Source: Paraburkholderia sejongensis
GTDB taxonomy: Bacteria; Pseudomonadota; Gammaproteobacteria; Burkholderiales; Burkholderiaceae
Reading direction: 5' to 3'
Length of the DNA stretch: 64,000 nt
Assembly: GCF_020880815.1 (NCBI RefSeq)
Contig: NZ_JAJITD010000008.1
Location: forward strand, 124,001-188,000
Shown: in pieces, positions 24,488 to 32,388 of the stretch
Layout of the letters: each line of letters starts with the position of its first letter
Numbering within the stretch: the first letter of the stretch is position 1
Translations under genes and position numbers: made by a program
Notes under the pieces: model-generated
Told to the model about the DNA's origin: nothing
Seen by the model: the letters and a program-made list of their open reading frames with translations, nothing else
The model's database searches: none

Positions 24488-24985
24488 ATGAAAACTGTGT
24501 CCGTCTGTTTCGTCTGCCTCGGGAACATCTGTCGTTCACCGACCGCGGAAGGCGTGATGCGCCATCTGGTCGACGAAGCGAAGCTCGCGGACCGCATCGT
24601 GATCGATTCGGCCGGCACCGGCGACTGGCATATCGGCGCCGCGCCCGATGAGCGGGCGCAGCAAGCGGCGCGCCAACGCGGTTACGACCTCGGCGCGTTG
24701 CGCGGTCGCCAGATCGCGGCCGCCGACTTCGAGCGCTTCGATCTGCTGATCGCGATGGACGACCGCAACGTCGCCGCGCTGCGGCAGGTCTGCCCGCCCG
24801 AGCAGCGCGACAAGATCCGGTTGCTGATGGAGTTCGTGCCCGAGGCGGACAGCCGCTGGGGTGGCGCGCGCGAAGTCGTCGATCCCTATTTCGGCGGCGC
24901 GGAGGGCTTCGAGCAGGTGCTCGATCAATGCGAGACCGCGTGCCGGGGCCTGATCGCCGCGCTGCGGCCGCAGTTGCTGGCTTGA
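24488..24985 (+). CDS. Low-molecular-weight protein-tyrosine phosphatase
   Basis: A 165-residue phosphatase of the low-Mr family. The P-loop CLGNICRS carries nucleophile Cys10 and Arg16, and the general-acid Asp lies in VDPYFGG (about residue 137). The family serine-rich start SAGTGDWHIG follows at about 41-50. It is located directly upstream of the isc operon, a neighbourhood I recall from other beta-proteobacteria, but has its own -10 element. The physiological substrate is unknown; such enzymes often act on bacterial tyrosine kinases of polysaccharide export, but none is in view. Confidence 0.92.
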   Translation: MKTVSVCFVCLGNICRSPTAEGVMRHLVDEAKLADRIVIDSAGTGDWHIGAAPDERAQQAARQRGYDLGALRGRQIAAADFERFDLLIAMDDRNVAALRQVCPPEQRDKIRLLMEFVPEADSRWGGAREVVDPYFGGAEGFEQVLDQCETACRGLIAALRPQLLA

Positions 24986-25078
24986 TCGGCCAACCGGCGT
25001 AGGCGTCACCCCTACGGGCGCAAGCGCAGCGTCTCGGCCCGACGGCCAATTAAGCAAATCGCACAAATCACGCTGGCC

Positions 25079-25103
25079 ATACTTGACTAATTTGCTCATG
25101 TAT
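25079..25103 (+). promoter_or_regulatory. IscR type 1 binding site, distal
   Basis: A 25-bp sequence matching the E. coli type 1 consensus (ATASYYGACTRWWWYAGTCRRSTAT) at 22 of 25 positions by eye. It covers the iscR -35 box. Holo-IscR ([2Fe-2S]) is known to repress its own operon through such sites. Confidence 0.8.
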
Positions 25104-25110
25104 TTATACT
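25083..25110 (+). promoter_or_regulatory. iscR promoter
   Basis: TTGACT (25083-25088), a 16-bp spacer, and TATACT (25105-25110). The inferred start is near 25117. Both IscR boxes overlap it. Confidence 0.75.
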
Positions 25111-25130
25111 TGACAAAACTTGTCGAGAAT
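25106..25130 (+). promoter_or_regulatory. IscR type 1 binding site, proximal
   Basis: A second 25-bp match, 21 of 25 positions, beginning 2 bp after the first. It overlaps the -10 and the inferred start. A tandem pair at this promoter parallels the arrangement known in E. coli. Confidence 0.72.
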
Positions 25131-25147
25131 TGCGGTTCCCACACCAT

Positions 25148-25678
25148 ATGAGACTCACCACGAAAGGCCGTTTCGCCGTCACGGCGATGATCGACCTGGC
25201 ACTGCGCCAGGAGCAGGGCCCGGTGACGCTTGCGGGTATCAGCCAGCGCCAACATATCTCCCTGTCCTATCTCGAGCAGCTGTTTGGCAAGCTGCGTCGT
25301 CATGAAATCGTCGAGTCCGTGCGCGGACCGGGCGGCGGCTACAATCTGGCGCGCCGCGCCGAAGCCGTGACGGTGGCGGACATCATCATCGCGGTCGACG
25401 AACCGCTCGACGCGACCCAGTGCGGCGGCAAAGGCACGTGCGAAGGCACCAAGCAGCACGACGGCCATTGCATGACCCACGAGTTGTGGTCGACGCTGAA
25501 CCAGAAAATGGTCGAATACCTCGATTCGGTCTCGCTGAAAGACCTGGTCGACCAGCAGCGTTCGCGCGAAGGCGCGCCGACGGTGCTGCGTGACAGGCGC
25601 AGCGACGCGCCGGCGGTCGAGCCGGTCCGCGCGGCACCGAAAGGCCCCAATTCCGTTTTCAACATGGCCGGTTCCTGA
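25148..25678 (+). CDS. iscR: Iron-sulfur cluster regulator IscR
   Basis: A 176-residue Rrf2-family repressor. The winged helix (about 1-60) has MRLTTKGRFAVTAM and ISLSYLEQLFGKLRR. The cluster-binding loop carries Cys92, Cys98, Cys108 and His111. In E. coli the spacing is Cys92-Cys98-Cys104-His107, so this loop has four extra residues between the second and third Cys. The C-terminus is longer and polar. The start at 25148 (not the upstream ATG) gives the canonical MRLTTKG N-terminus. It is the first gene of the isc operon and has two IscR boxes in its promoter, so autorepression is expected. Confidence 0.95.
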   Translation: MRLTTKGRFAVTAMIDLALRQEQGPVTLAGISQRQHISLSYLEQLFGKLRRHEIVESVRGPGGGYNLARRAEAVTVADIIIAVDEPLDATQCGGKGTCEGTKQHDGHCMTHELWSTLNQKMVEYLDSVSLKDLVDQQRSREGAPTVLRDRRSDAPAVEPVRAAPKGPNSVFNMAGS

Positions 25679-25756
25679 GCGCGGCACGAAATAGAACAAG
25701 CCGCTGCACGATCACGAACCCATAAGCCAGAGCACACGACGTCCCCGGAGCAATTG

Positions 25757-26980
25757 ATGAACAACGACTCTCTCCATCTGCCCATCTACATGGACTACAG
25801 CGCCACGACGCCGATCGATCCGCGTGTGGTGGACAAGATGATCCCGTATCTGCGCGAGCAGTTCGGCAACCCGGCTTCGCGTAGCCACGCATACGGCTGG
25901 GACGCCGAGCGCGCGGTCGAAGAGGCGCGCGAGCAGGTCGCCGCGCTGGTGAACGCCGATCCGCGTGAAATCATCTGGACGTCGGGCGCGACCGAGTCGG
26001 ACAACCTCGCGCTCAAGGGTGCCGCGCACTTCTATAAGAGCAAGGGCAAGCACATCATCACGGTGAAGACCGAGCACAAGGCCGTGCTCGACACCTGCCG
26101 CGAACTCGAGCGTGAAGGCTTCGAAGTCACTTATCTGGACGTGAAGGACGACGGTCTGCTCGACCTCGACGTATTCAAGGCCGCGCTGCGTCCGGACACG
26201 ATCCTCGTGTCGGTGATGTCGGTGAACAACGAAATCGGCGTGATCCAGGACATCGAGGCGATCGGCGAGATCACCCGCGAGAAGGGCATCATTTTCCACG
26301 TCGACGCAGCCCAGGCAACCGGCAAGATCGGGATCGACCTGCAGAAGCTGAAGGTCGACCTGATGTCGTTCTCGGCGCACAAGACCTATGGCCCGAAGGG
26401 CATCGGCGCGCTGTACGTGCGTCGCAAGCCGCGTATCCGTATCGAAGCGCAGATGCACGGCGGCGGTCACGAGCGCGGCATGCGTTCGGGCACGCTGGCC
26501 ACGCACCAGATCGTCGGCATGGGCGAAGCGTTCCGTATCGCGCGCGAAGAGATGGCGACCGAAAACGAGCGCATCCGCATGCTGCGCGACCGGCTGCTCA
26601 AGGGCCTGTCGGAAATGGAAGAAGTCTATGTGAACGGCGACATGGAAAAGCGTGTGCCGCACAACCTGAACATCAGCTTCAATTTCGTCGAAGGCGAATC
26701 GCTGATCATGGCGGTGAAGGACGTCGCGGTGTCGTCGGGCTCGGCGTGCACGTCGGCGTCGCTGGAACCGTCGTACGTGCTGCGCGCGCTCGGCCGTAAC
26801 GACGAACTCGCGCACAGCTCGATCCGCTTCACGGTGGGCCGTTTCACGACGGAGCAGGAAGTCGATTACGTGATCAACCTGCTGAAGACGAAGATTTCCA
26901 AGCTGCGCGATCTGTCGCCGCTGTGGGAAATGCACAAGGACGGGATCGATCTGTCGACCATTCAATGGGCCGCGCACTGA
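25757..26980 (+). CDS. iscS: Cysteine desulfurase IscS
   Basis: A 407-residue PLP enzyme that takes sulfur from L-cysteine and passes it to IscU and other acceptors. It has MDYSATTPIDPRV at the N-terminus, the PLP Lys209 in FSAHKTYGPKG, and the sulfur-carrying Cys331 in SGSACTSASLEPSYVL. The size equals E. coli IscS (404). GGAG six bases before ATG 25757 fixes the start over the overlapping TTG at 25754. It lies 78 bp after iscR. Confidence 0.97.
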   Translation: MNNDSLHLPIYMDYSATTPIDPRVVDKMIPYLREQFGNPASRSHAYGWDAERAVEEAREQVAALVNADPREIIWTSGATESDNLALKGAAHFYKSKGKHIITVKTEHKAVLDTCRELEREGFEVTYLDVKDDGLLDLDVFKAALRPDTILVSVMSVNNEIGVIQDIEAIGEITREKGIIFHVDAAQATGKIGIDLQKLKVDLMSFSAHKTYGPKGIGALYVRRKPRIRIEAQMHGGGHERGMRSGTLATHQIVGMGEAFRIAREEMATENERIRMLRDRLLKGLSEMEEVYVNGDMEKRVPHNLNISFNFVEGESLIMAVKDVAVSSGSACTSASLEPSYVLRALGRNDELAHSSIRFTVGRFTTEQEVDYVINLLKTKISKLRDLSPLWEMHKDGIDLSTIQWAAH

Positions 26981-27052
26981 CGCGCCAGCTGGTCGGCATC
27001 GAACCCGGGTGTTCATCGGATTGCAGGTTGAAACGAATCAAGGAGTGTAATC

Positions 27053-27463
27053 ATGGCTTATAGCGACAAGGTCCTCGACCACTACGAAAACCCGCGCAAC
27101 GTCGGTTCCTTCTCGAAGGACGACGACGCGGTCGGCACCGGCATGGTCGGCGCGCCGGCTTGCGGCGACGTGATGAAGCTGCAGATCCGCGTCGGCGCGG
27201 ACGGCATCATCGAAGACGCGAAGTTCAAGACCTACGGCTGCGGTTCGGCGATCGCGTCGAGCTCGCTCGTCACCGAATGGGTGAAGGGCAAGACGCTGGA
27301 TCAGGCAATGTCGATCAAGAACACGCAGATCGCCGAAGAACTGGCGCTGCCGCCGGTGAAGATCCACTGCTCGATCCTCGCGGAAGACGCGATCAAGGCC
27401 GCGGTTGCCGACTACAAGCAGCGCCACGGCGAAGCGGTTGCCGAACAAGGCAAGGCCGCCTGA
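27053..27463 (+). CDS. iscU: Iron-sulfur cluster scaffold IscU
   Basis: A 136-residue scaffold on which [2Fe-2S] clusters are built. All three cluster cysteines are at the canonical numbers, Cys37, Cys63 and Cys106, with Asp39 and His105. The LPPVK motif recognised by HscA is at 99-103. AAGGAGTG precedes the ATG. The C-terminus is about eight residues longer than E. coli IscU. Confidence 0.97.
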   Translation: MAYSDKVLDHYENPRNVGSFSKDDDAVGTGMVGAPACGDVMKLQIRVGADGIIEDAKFKTYGCGSAIASSSLVTEWVKGKTLDQAMSIKNTQIAEELALPPVKIHCSILAEDAIKAAVADYKQRHGEAVAEQGKAA

Positions 27464-27531
27464 GTAACCGTCACGGCTGAGCGCGGCGCGCCCGAGCGCG
27501 CCGCGCCCGCACTGCGCAACTGAGAAACGCT

Positions 27532-27855
27532 ATGGCAATTACGTTGACCGAAAAGGCAGCACAGCACGTCCAGAAATATCTGATCCGTCGCGGCAAGGGC
27601 ATCGGCCTGCGCGTCGGCGTGCGCACCACCGGCTGCTCGGGCCTTGCCTACAAGCTCGAGTACGTCGACGAACTCGCGCCCGAAGACCAGGTATTCGAGA
27701 CGAGCGGCGTGAAGGTCGTCGTCGATCCGAAGAGCCTCGCCTATATCGACGGCACCGAGCTCGACTTCGCACGCGAAGGGCTGAATGAAGGCTTCAAGTT
27801 CAACAACCCGAACGTGAAGGACGAATGCGGCTGCGGCGAGTCGTTCCGCGTCTAG
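27532..27855 (+). CDS. iscA: Iron-sulfur assembly protein IscA
   Basis: A 107-residue A-type carrier. Cys35 (TTGCSG), Cys99 and Cys101 (ECGCG) are the family metal ligands. The length is identical to E. coli IscA. It lies 68 bp after iscU and is followed, 28 bp beyond its stop, by an intrinsic terminator that separates it from the chaperone genes. Confidence 0.96.
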   Translation: MAITLTEKAAQHVQKYLIRRGKGIGLRVGVRTTGCSGLAYKLEYVDELAPEDQVFETSGVKVVVDPKSLAYIDGTELDFAREGLNEGFKFNNPNVKDECGCGESFRV

Positions 27856-27883
27856 GTTCGACACTTTCCGCGTGCGGCGGATC

Positions 27884-27907
27884 AAAGGCGGCGCGGGCCG
27901 CCTTTTT
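27884..27907 (+). terminator. Intrinsic terminator inside the isc operon (iscA-hscB)
   Basis: AAAGGCGGC - GCGG - GCCGCCTTT followed by further T. It should lower expression of hscB-hscA-fdx-iscX relative to iscRSUA, giving stoichiometric control of scaffold over chaperones. Confidence 0.75.
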
Positions 27908-28022
27908 AATTTGCCGCGCAGCCCGGGCGGTCGCCTCGCGCTGCTGAATCCGGCCCGCACTTGCCGGCCGCGTTTTTTAGACCCGCACTCCGGTGCGCTT
28001 TGATCAACGGACGTTTAATCCG

Positions 28023-28550
28023 ATGGCCTCGCTGAACGATAGCCACTTCGACCTGTTTGGACTGCCGGCGCAATTCGCGCTGGAAGCGAACGCGCTCGAT
28101 CACGCGTACCGCACCGTGCAGGCGCAGGTGCATCCGGACCGCTTCGCGGCGGCTGGCGACGCGCAAAAGCGCATCGCGATGCAGTGGGCGACGCGCGCGA
28201 ACGAGGCGTATCAGACGCTACGCGATCCGCTCAAGCGAGCCACTTATCTGCTGTCGCTGCGCGGCATCAACGTCGGCGCGGAGAACAACACGGCGATGGA
28301 GCCGGCGTTCCTGATGCAGCAGATGGAATGGCGCGAGAACATCGAGGACGCGGCGGCGGCGAAGAACGTCGACGCGCTCGACGCGCTGCTCGCCGAGCTG
28401 CGCGACGAAGAGCGCCGGCGTTTGGACAAGCTCGGTGCGTCGCTCGACAGCGGCGCGAACCAGGCGGCCGGCGAAGCGGTGCGACAGCTGATGTTCATCG
28501 AGCGCGTCGCCGCGGAAATCGGCACGCAGATCGAACGGCTCGAAGACTGA
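28023..28550 (+). CDS. hscB: Co-chaperone HscB (J-domain protein)
   Basis: A 175-residue J-protein that delivers IscU to HscA. The J domain at the N-terminus has His37-Pro-Asp39 in QVHPDRF, followed by KRATYLLSLRG. The C-terminal three-helix IscU-binding region has PAFLMQQMEWREN. The upstream in-frame ATG at 27993 adds ten unrelated residues; ATG 28023 matches the family. It lies just after the intra-operon terminator. Confidence 0.94.
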   Translation: MASLNDSHFDLFGLPAQFALEANALDHAYRTVQAQVHPDRFAAAGDAQKRIAMQWATRANEAYQTLRDPLKRATYLLSLRGINVGAENNTAMEPAFLMQQMEWRENIEDAAAAKNVDALDALLAELRDEERRRLDKLGASLDSGANQAAGEAVRQLMFIERVAAEIGTQIERLED

Positions 28551-28647
28551 CAACAGGCGGCGCGGCCCAGCCGCCGCGCGCCGCGGTATCACACCCCCAG
28601 CAACGCGAACATTCAGGACGGGGCACCACGTCCCCGAGAAGATCCAG

Positions 28648-30519
28648 ATGGCCTTATTGCAAATCTCCGAACCCGGCATGGCGCCGGCGCCTCACCAGCG
28701 GCGTCTGGCGGTCGGCATCGATCTCGGCACCACCAATTCCCTCGTCGCCGCCGTGCGTAGCGGCGTGCCCGACGTGCTGCCCGACGAAGACGGCCATGCG
28801 CTGCTGCCGTCGGTGGTGCGCTACCTGGAGCAGGGCGGGCGCCGCATCGGCCGCCGCGCGAAGGCCGAGGCGGCCAGCGATCCGCGCAACACGATCGTGT
28901 CGGTCAAGCGCTTCATGGGCCGCGGCAAGGCCGAGGTCGAAGGCGCGGAAAACGCGCCGTACGATTTCGTCGACGCGCCCGGCATGGTGCAGATTCGCAC
29001 CGTCGACGGCGTGAAGAGCCCGGTCGAAGTGTCGGCCGAAATTCTCGCGACGCTGCGCCAGCGCGCCGAAGACACGCTCGGCGACGAGCTGGTCGGCGCG
29101 GTGATCACGGTGCCCGCGTATTTCGACGAAGCGCAGCGCCAGGCGACCAAGGACGCCGCGCGGCTCGCGGGCCTGAACGTGCTGCGCCTGCTGAACGAGC
29201 CGACCGCGGCGGCGATCGCGTACGGTCTCGACAACGGCGCGGAAGGGCTGTACGCGGTGTATGACCTTGGCGGCGGCACCTTCGACCTGTCGATCCTCAA
29301 GCTCACCAAGGGCGTGTTCGAAGTGCTCGCGGCGGGCGGCGATTCCGCGCTCGGCGGCGACGATTTCGATCACGCGCTGTATCGCCACGTGCTCGAACAG
29401 GCCGGCATCGCGCAGCAGACGCTCGCACCGCAAGATGTGCGGCTGTTGCTCGATAGCGTGCGCGACGCGAAGGAAGCGCTCTCCAGCGCGCCGCAGGCCG
29501 CGCTGAAAGTGACGCTGTCGAATGGCAGCGCGATCGATCTGACGCTCGACGAAGCGACCTTCGAGACCCTCTCCGCCGCGCTGGTCCAGCGCACGCTGGG
29601 TCCGACCAAAAAGGCGCTGCGCGACGCGAAGGTGACGACCAAGGAAATCAAGGGCGTGGTGCTGGTCGGCGGCGCGACGCGCATGCCGGTGATCCGCCGC
29701 GCGGTCGAAGCGTTCTTCGGCCAGCCGCCGCTCGTCAATCTCGATCCGGACCAGGTGGTCGCGCTCGGCGCCGCGGTGCAAGCCGATCTGCTCGCCGGCA
29801 ACCGGGGCGCGGAAGGCGACGAATGGCTGCTGCTCGACGTGATCCCGTTGTCGCTCGGCGTCGAGACGATGGGCGGGCTGACCGAGAAGATCATCCCGCG
29901 CAATTCGACGATTCCGGTCGCGCGCGCGCAGGATTTCACGACCTTCAAGGACGGCCAGACCGCGATGGCGATCCACGTCGTGCAGGGCGAGCGCGAACTG
30001 GTCAGCGACTGCCGTTCGCTCGCGCGCTTCGAGCTGCGCGGGATTCCGCCGATGGCGGCCGGCGCCGCGCGGATTCGCGTGACCTATCAGGTCGACGCCG
30101 ATGGTCTGCTGTCGGTGTTCGCGCGCGAGCTGGGCTCGGGCGTGGAGGCATCGGTGGTGGTGAAGCCGTCGTATGGTCTCGCCGACGACGACATCGCGCG
30201 GATGCTCGAAGACAGCTTCTCGACCGCCGAGGTCGACATGCGGGCCCGCGCATTGCGCGAGGCGCAGGTCGAAGCGCAGCGCCTTGTCGAAGCGACCGAC
30301 GCGGCGCTGGCCGCCGACGCCGAACTGCTCGACGACAGCGAACGCGCGGCGCTCGACGCGCTGCTCGATACGTTGCGCCGCGTCGCGCAAAGCGACGACG
30401 CCGGCGCGATCGAAGCGGCCACTAAAACGCTCGCCGAAGGCACCGACGAATTCGCCGCGCGCCGCATGAATAAGGGCATTCGCCGCGCGCTGTCGGGCCG
30501 CAAGCTCGACGAGATTTAA
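28648..30519 (+). CDS. hscA: Fe-S cluster chaperone HscA (Hsp70 family)
   Basis: A 623-residue specialised Hsp70 that uses ATP to promote cluster release from IscU. ATPase landmarks: GIDLGTTNSLVA near 23-34, LLNEPTAAAIAYG near 183-195, YDLGGGTFDLSI near 202-213, and VLVGGATRMP near 335. A substrate-binding domain starts near 395 (LLLDVIPLSLGVET). Length fits HscA (E. coli 616), and position between hscB and fdx separates it from DnaK. Confidence 0.96.
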   Translation: MALLQISEPGMAPAPHQRRLAVGIDLGTTNSLVAAVRSGVPDVLPDEDGHALLPSVVRYLEQGGRRIGRRAKAEAASDPRNTIVSVKRFMGRGKAEVEGAENAPYDFVDAPGMVQIRTVDGVKSPVEVSAEILATLRQRAEDTLGDELVGAVITVPAYFDEAQRQATKDAARLAGLNVLRLLNEPTAAAIAYGLDNGAEGLYAVYDLGGGTFDLSILKLTKGVFEVLAAGGDSALGGDDFDHALYRHVLEQAGIAQQTLAPQDVRLLLDSVRDAKEALSSAPQAALKVTLSNGSAIDLTLDEATFETLSAALVQRTLGPTKKALRDAKVTTKEIKGVVLVGGATRMPVIRRAVEAFFGQPPLVNLDPDQVVALGAAVQADLLAGNRGAEGDEWLLLDVIPLSLGVETMGGLTEKIIPRNSTIPVARAQDFTTFKDGQTAMAIHVVQGERELVSDCRSLARFELRGIPPMAAGAARIRVTYQVDADGLLSVFARELGSGVEASVVVKPSYGLADDDIARMLEDSFSTAEVDMRARALREAQVEAQRLVEATDAALAADAELLDDSERAALDALLDTLRRVAQSDDAGAIEAATKTLAEGTDEFAARRMNKGIRRALSGRKLDEI

Positions 30520-30649
30520 GCGCCGCTGCTGAACCACCGGAGCGCGTCGGGCGGACTTAAAAACTCCGCGCGACGCCAGTAAAATGGCACGGAAGACTGC
30601 ACCAGGCATTGCCGGCAGCCGCCGTGCGTCAGACCCAAACGGAAACTGT

Positions 30650-30991
30650 ATGCCTCAAATCGTTGTGCTGCCCCACGTCGAACTGTGCCCGGAAGGCGCG
30701 GTGATCGACGCCGTTCCCGGCAAGAGCATCTGCGACAGCCTGCTCGAACACGGGATCGAAATCGAGCATGCGTGCGAGAAGTCGTGCGCGTGCACGACCT
30801 GTCACGTGATCGTGCGTGAGGGTTTCGCCGCCTTGACGCCATCCGAGGAAGACGAGGACGATCTGCTGGACAAGGCGTGGGGTCTCGAACCGGCTTCGCG
30901 TCTGTCGTGCCAGGCGATCGTGCCGGAAGAGCAGGACCTGGTCGTCGAAATTCCGCGTTACTCGATCAATCACGCGAAGGAAAACCACTAA
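30650..30991 (+). CDS. fdx: ISC-type [2Fe-2S] ferredoxin
   Basis: A 113-residue adrenodoxin-type ferredoxin supplying electrons for cluster assembly. Cluster ligands are Cys42, Cys48, Cys51 (C-x5-C-x2-C) and Cys87; Cys46 is the extra conserved Cys of the family. An acidic stretch, SEEDEDDLLD (65-74), is the usual partner-binding helix. ATG 30650 (MPQIVVLPH) gives the family N-terminus; an upstream in-frame ATG does not. Confidence 0.96.
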   Translation: MPQIVVLPHVELCPEGAVIDAVPGKSICDSLLEHGIEIEHACEKSCACTTCHVIVREGFAALTPSEEDEDDLLDKAWGLEPASRLSCQAIVPEEQDLVVEIPRYSINHAKENH

Positions 30992-31007
30992 CAAGGAGGG
31001 CGCCGCC

Positions 31008-31205
31008 ATGAAGTGGACCGATACGCAAGACATCGCGATGGCTCTGACGGACAAGCATCAGGACGTCGATCCGCAGCAGGTACGCTTCACCGACCTGCAC
31101 CGCTGGGTCACCGAACTCGAAGGCTTCGACGACGATCCGAACCGTTCGAGCGAAAAGATCCTCGAGGCGATTCAGGCGGCGTGGATCGAAGACGCGGATT
31201 ATTGA
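31008..31205 (+). CDS. iscX: Fe-S assembly adaptor IscX (YfhJ)
   Basis: A 65-residue acidic protein that binds IscS and modulates desulfurase activity. MKWTDTQDIAMALTDKH and the C-terminal ILEAIQAAWIED are signatures of the family, which has 66 residues in E. coli. AAGGAGGG precedes the ATG by a good distance. It is the last gene of the isc operon, followed by a terminator. Confidence 0.95.
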   Translation: MKWTDTQDIAMALTDKHQDVDPQQVRFTDLHRWVTELEGFDDDPNRSSEKILEAIQAAWIEDADY

Positions 31206-31242
31206 GCGGGTCGTCGCGGTTTTGCGACGACTGCATCGAAAG

Positions 31243-31273
31243 AAAGGCGATTCCATTGGAATCGCCTTTTTTA
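31243..31273 (+). terminator. Terminator of the isc operon
   Basis: A 12-bp stem, AAAGGCGATTCC/GGAATCGCCTTT, has a 3-nt loop and a T-run, 38 bp after iscX. Confidence 0.9.
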
Positions 31274-31319
31274 TTGGCGCTCGGCAGGAAGCGCCGAGCC
31301 GGTTAGCTGTGCGCTCGCG

Positions 31320-32057
31320 TCAGTCCGCCACCAGCGTGCCGTTTTCGACCCGCACGCGCTGGCCGTCGCGGAACGGCGGCGCGTCGTGATACGTGAAGTA
31401 GCGCGTATGGCCGTTTTCCATCCGCACCCGCACCGAATACGAGGTCGAGCTGCGCAGATGTTTTTCGACCGAGTTGCCGGCGAGGCCGCCGCCGAGCGCG
31501 CCGAGCAGCGTCATCGCGGTGCGGCCGCCGCCGGCGCCGAACTGGTTGCCCACCACGCCGCCGGCCACCGCGCCGCCGACCGCGCCGATCCCGGTGCCGT
31601 GACCTTCATGACGGACCGCCGAGACTGCGACGACGGTGCCGCAGGTCGAACAGTACGCGCCTTGCGGGGCGGGTTGCTGCTGTTGCGCGTATTGCGGCGC
31701 GGCTTGCGTCTGGGGTTGGCGCGCATATTGCTGCTGTTGTGGCGGAGCCGGGACGGGGGCCGGCGCGGCTGTCACCGGTGGCTGAGCCTGCGCGGGTTCC
31801 TGCGCCGCTTCCTGCGCCGCCTGTTGCTGCGCGGACGGATTCACCGGCGCGGCCGAATCGACGACGCCCGGTTGCGGCGCGGCCGTGATCTGCGCGCTCT
31901 GGGTCTGGCCGTTCTGCGCGCTGGTGCTCGACGCTTGCGGAAACACGCCGGTGATGGCCGCGGTCGCGACGAGGCTCGCGATCAGCACCGCGCCGGCGGC
32001 GACCGCGATCAACGGATGAAGACGACGTTGCTGCTGTGTTTGGGTGGGGTTGTCCAT
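31320..32057 (-). CDS. Glycine-zipper 2TM-domain membrane protein
   Basis: A 245-residue protein of unknown role. A cytoplasmic Gln/Arg N-terminus precedes one transmembrane helix (about 14-38). Next comes a long Gln/Ala/Pro-rich linker (about 40-135) and a CSTCG element near 136-140. A glycine-zipper segment (GIGAVGGAVAGGVVGNQFGAG, then GALGGGLAGN) follows, and the C-terminal strand domain reads SYSVRVRMENGHTRYFTY. The last part resembles SlyB/17-kDa surface-antigen type proteins, though this one keeps a membrane anchor instead of a lipobox. GGAGG before the ATG supports the start. A role in envelope integrity is only inferred. Confidence 0.82.
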   Translation of the reverse strand: MDNPTQTQQQRRLHPLIAVAAGAVLIASLVATAAITGVFPQASSTSAQNGQTQSAQITAAPQPGVVDSAAPVNPSAQQQAAQEAAQEPAQAQPPVTAAPAPVPAPPQQQQYARQPQTQAAPQYAQQQQPAPQGAYCSTCGTVVAVSAVRHEGHGTGIGAVGGAVAGGVVGNQFGAGGGRTAMTLLGALGGGLAGNSVEKHLRSSTSYSVRVRMENGHTRYFTYHDAPPFRDGQRVRVENGTLVAD

Positions 32058-32274
32058 GTTGGGCCTCCGTTTCTGACAGAGCCGACTGGGGGTGAGATCG
32101 AGTGTCGGGCAATTCGATCCGGGCGGCGTTTCGAGTTGTAACCGGCGCTTCAGTAGGGCCGTCGGAATGGTACGGAATGAGGCAGCTTTTACCGCTGGTT
32201 ACAAACCATCCGTAGCAGAAAGCGATCCTGGATTGCGCGTGTCGCAGCGGCGGACAGCACGCCAAAACGGCGCG

Positions 32275-32306
32275 CAAAAAAGAAAAACGCCCGGCATGAC
32301 CGGGCG
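32275..32306 (-). terminator. Terminator after lysS
   Basis: A 7-bp G+C stem, CGCCCGG/CCGGGCG, is followed on the minus strand by TTTTTCTTTTTT. Confidence 0.85.
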
Positions 32307-32344
32307 CTTGTTCAAGGGCGTTTTGTCGCGTGCACCGCGCAACT

Positions 32345-32374
32345 CTCAGCGGTACTGAGCGGTACTCAGCGGCG
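32345..32374. repeat. Three tandem copies of a 10-bp unit
   Basis: CTCAGCGGTA, CTGAGCGGTA and CTCAGCGGCG sit just beyond the lysS stop codon. Probably a slippage-prone microsatellite. Confidence 0.6.
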
Positions 32375-32388
32375 TGCCGCCCGTGGAC

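Larger units (their letters stand above)
32058..32388. other. Intergenic region between lysS and the glycine-zipper gene
   Basis: 331 bp. It contains the minus-strand terminator of lysS (32275-32306), three tandem copies of a 10-bp unit (32345-32374) and the ribosome-binding site of the glycine-zipper gene. No gene was seen. Confidence 0.5.

Noticed and set aside
30530..30600. Possible extra promoter or small gene between hscA and fdx
   Set aside because: The 130-bp gap has no clear ORF or promoter hexamers, and fdx is expected to be co-transcribed.
28654..30609. 651-codon minus-strand frame opposite hscA
   Set aside because: Antisense shadow; the plus strand is a complete Hsp70 in an operon.
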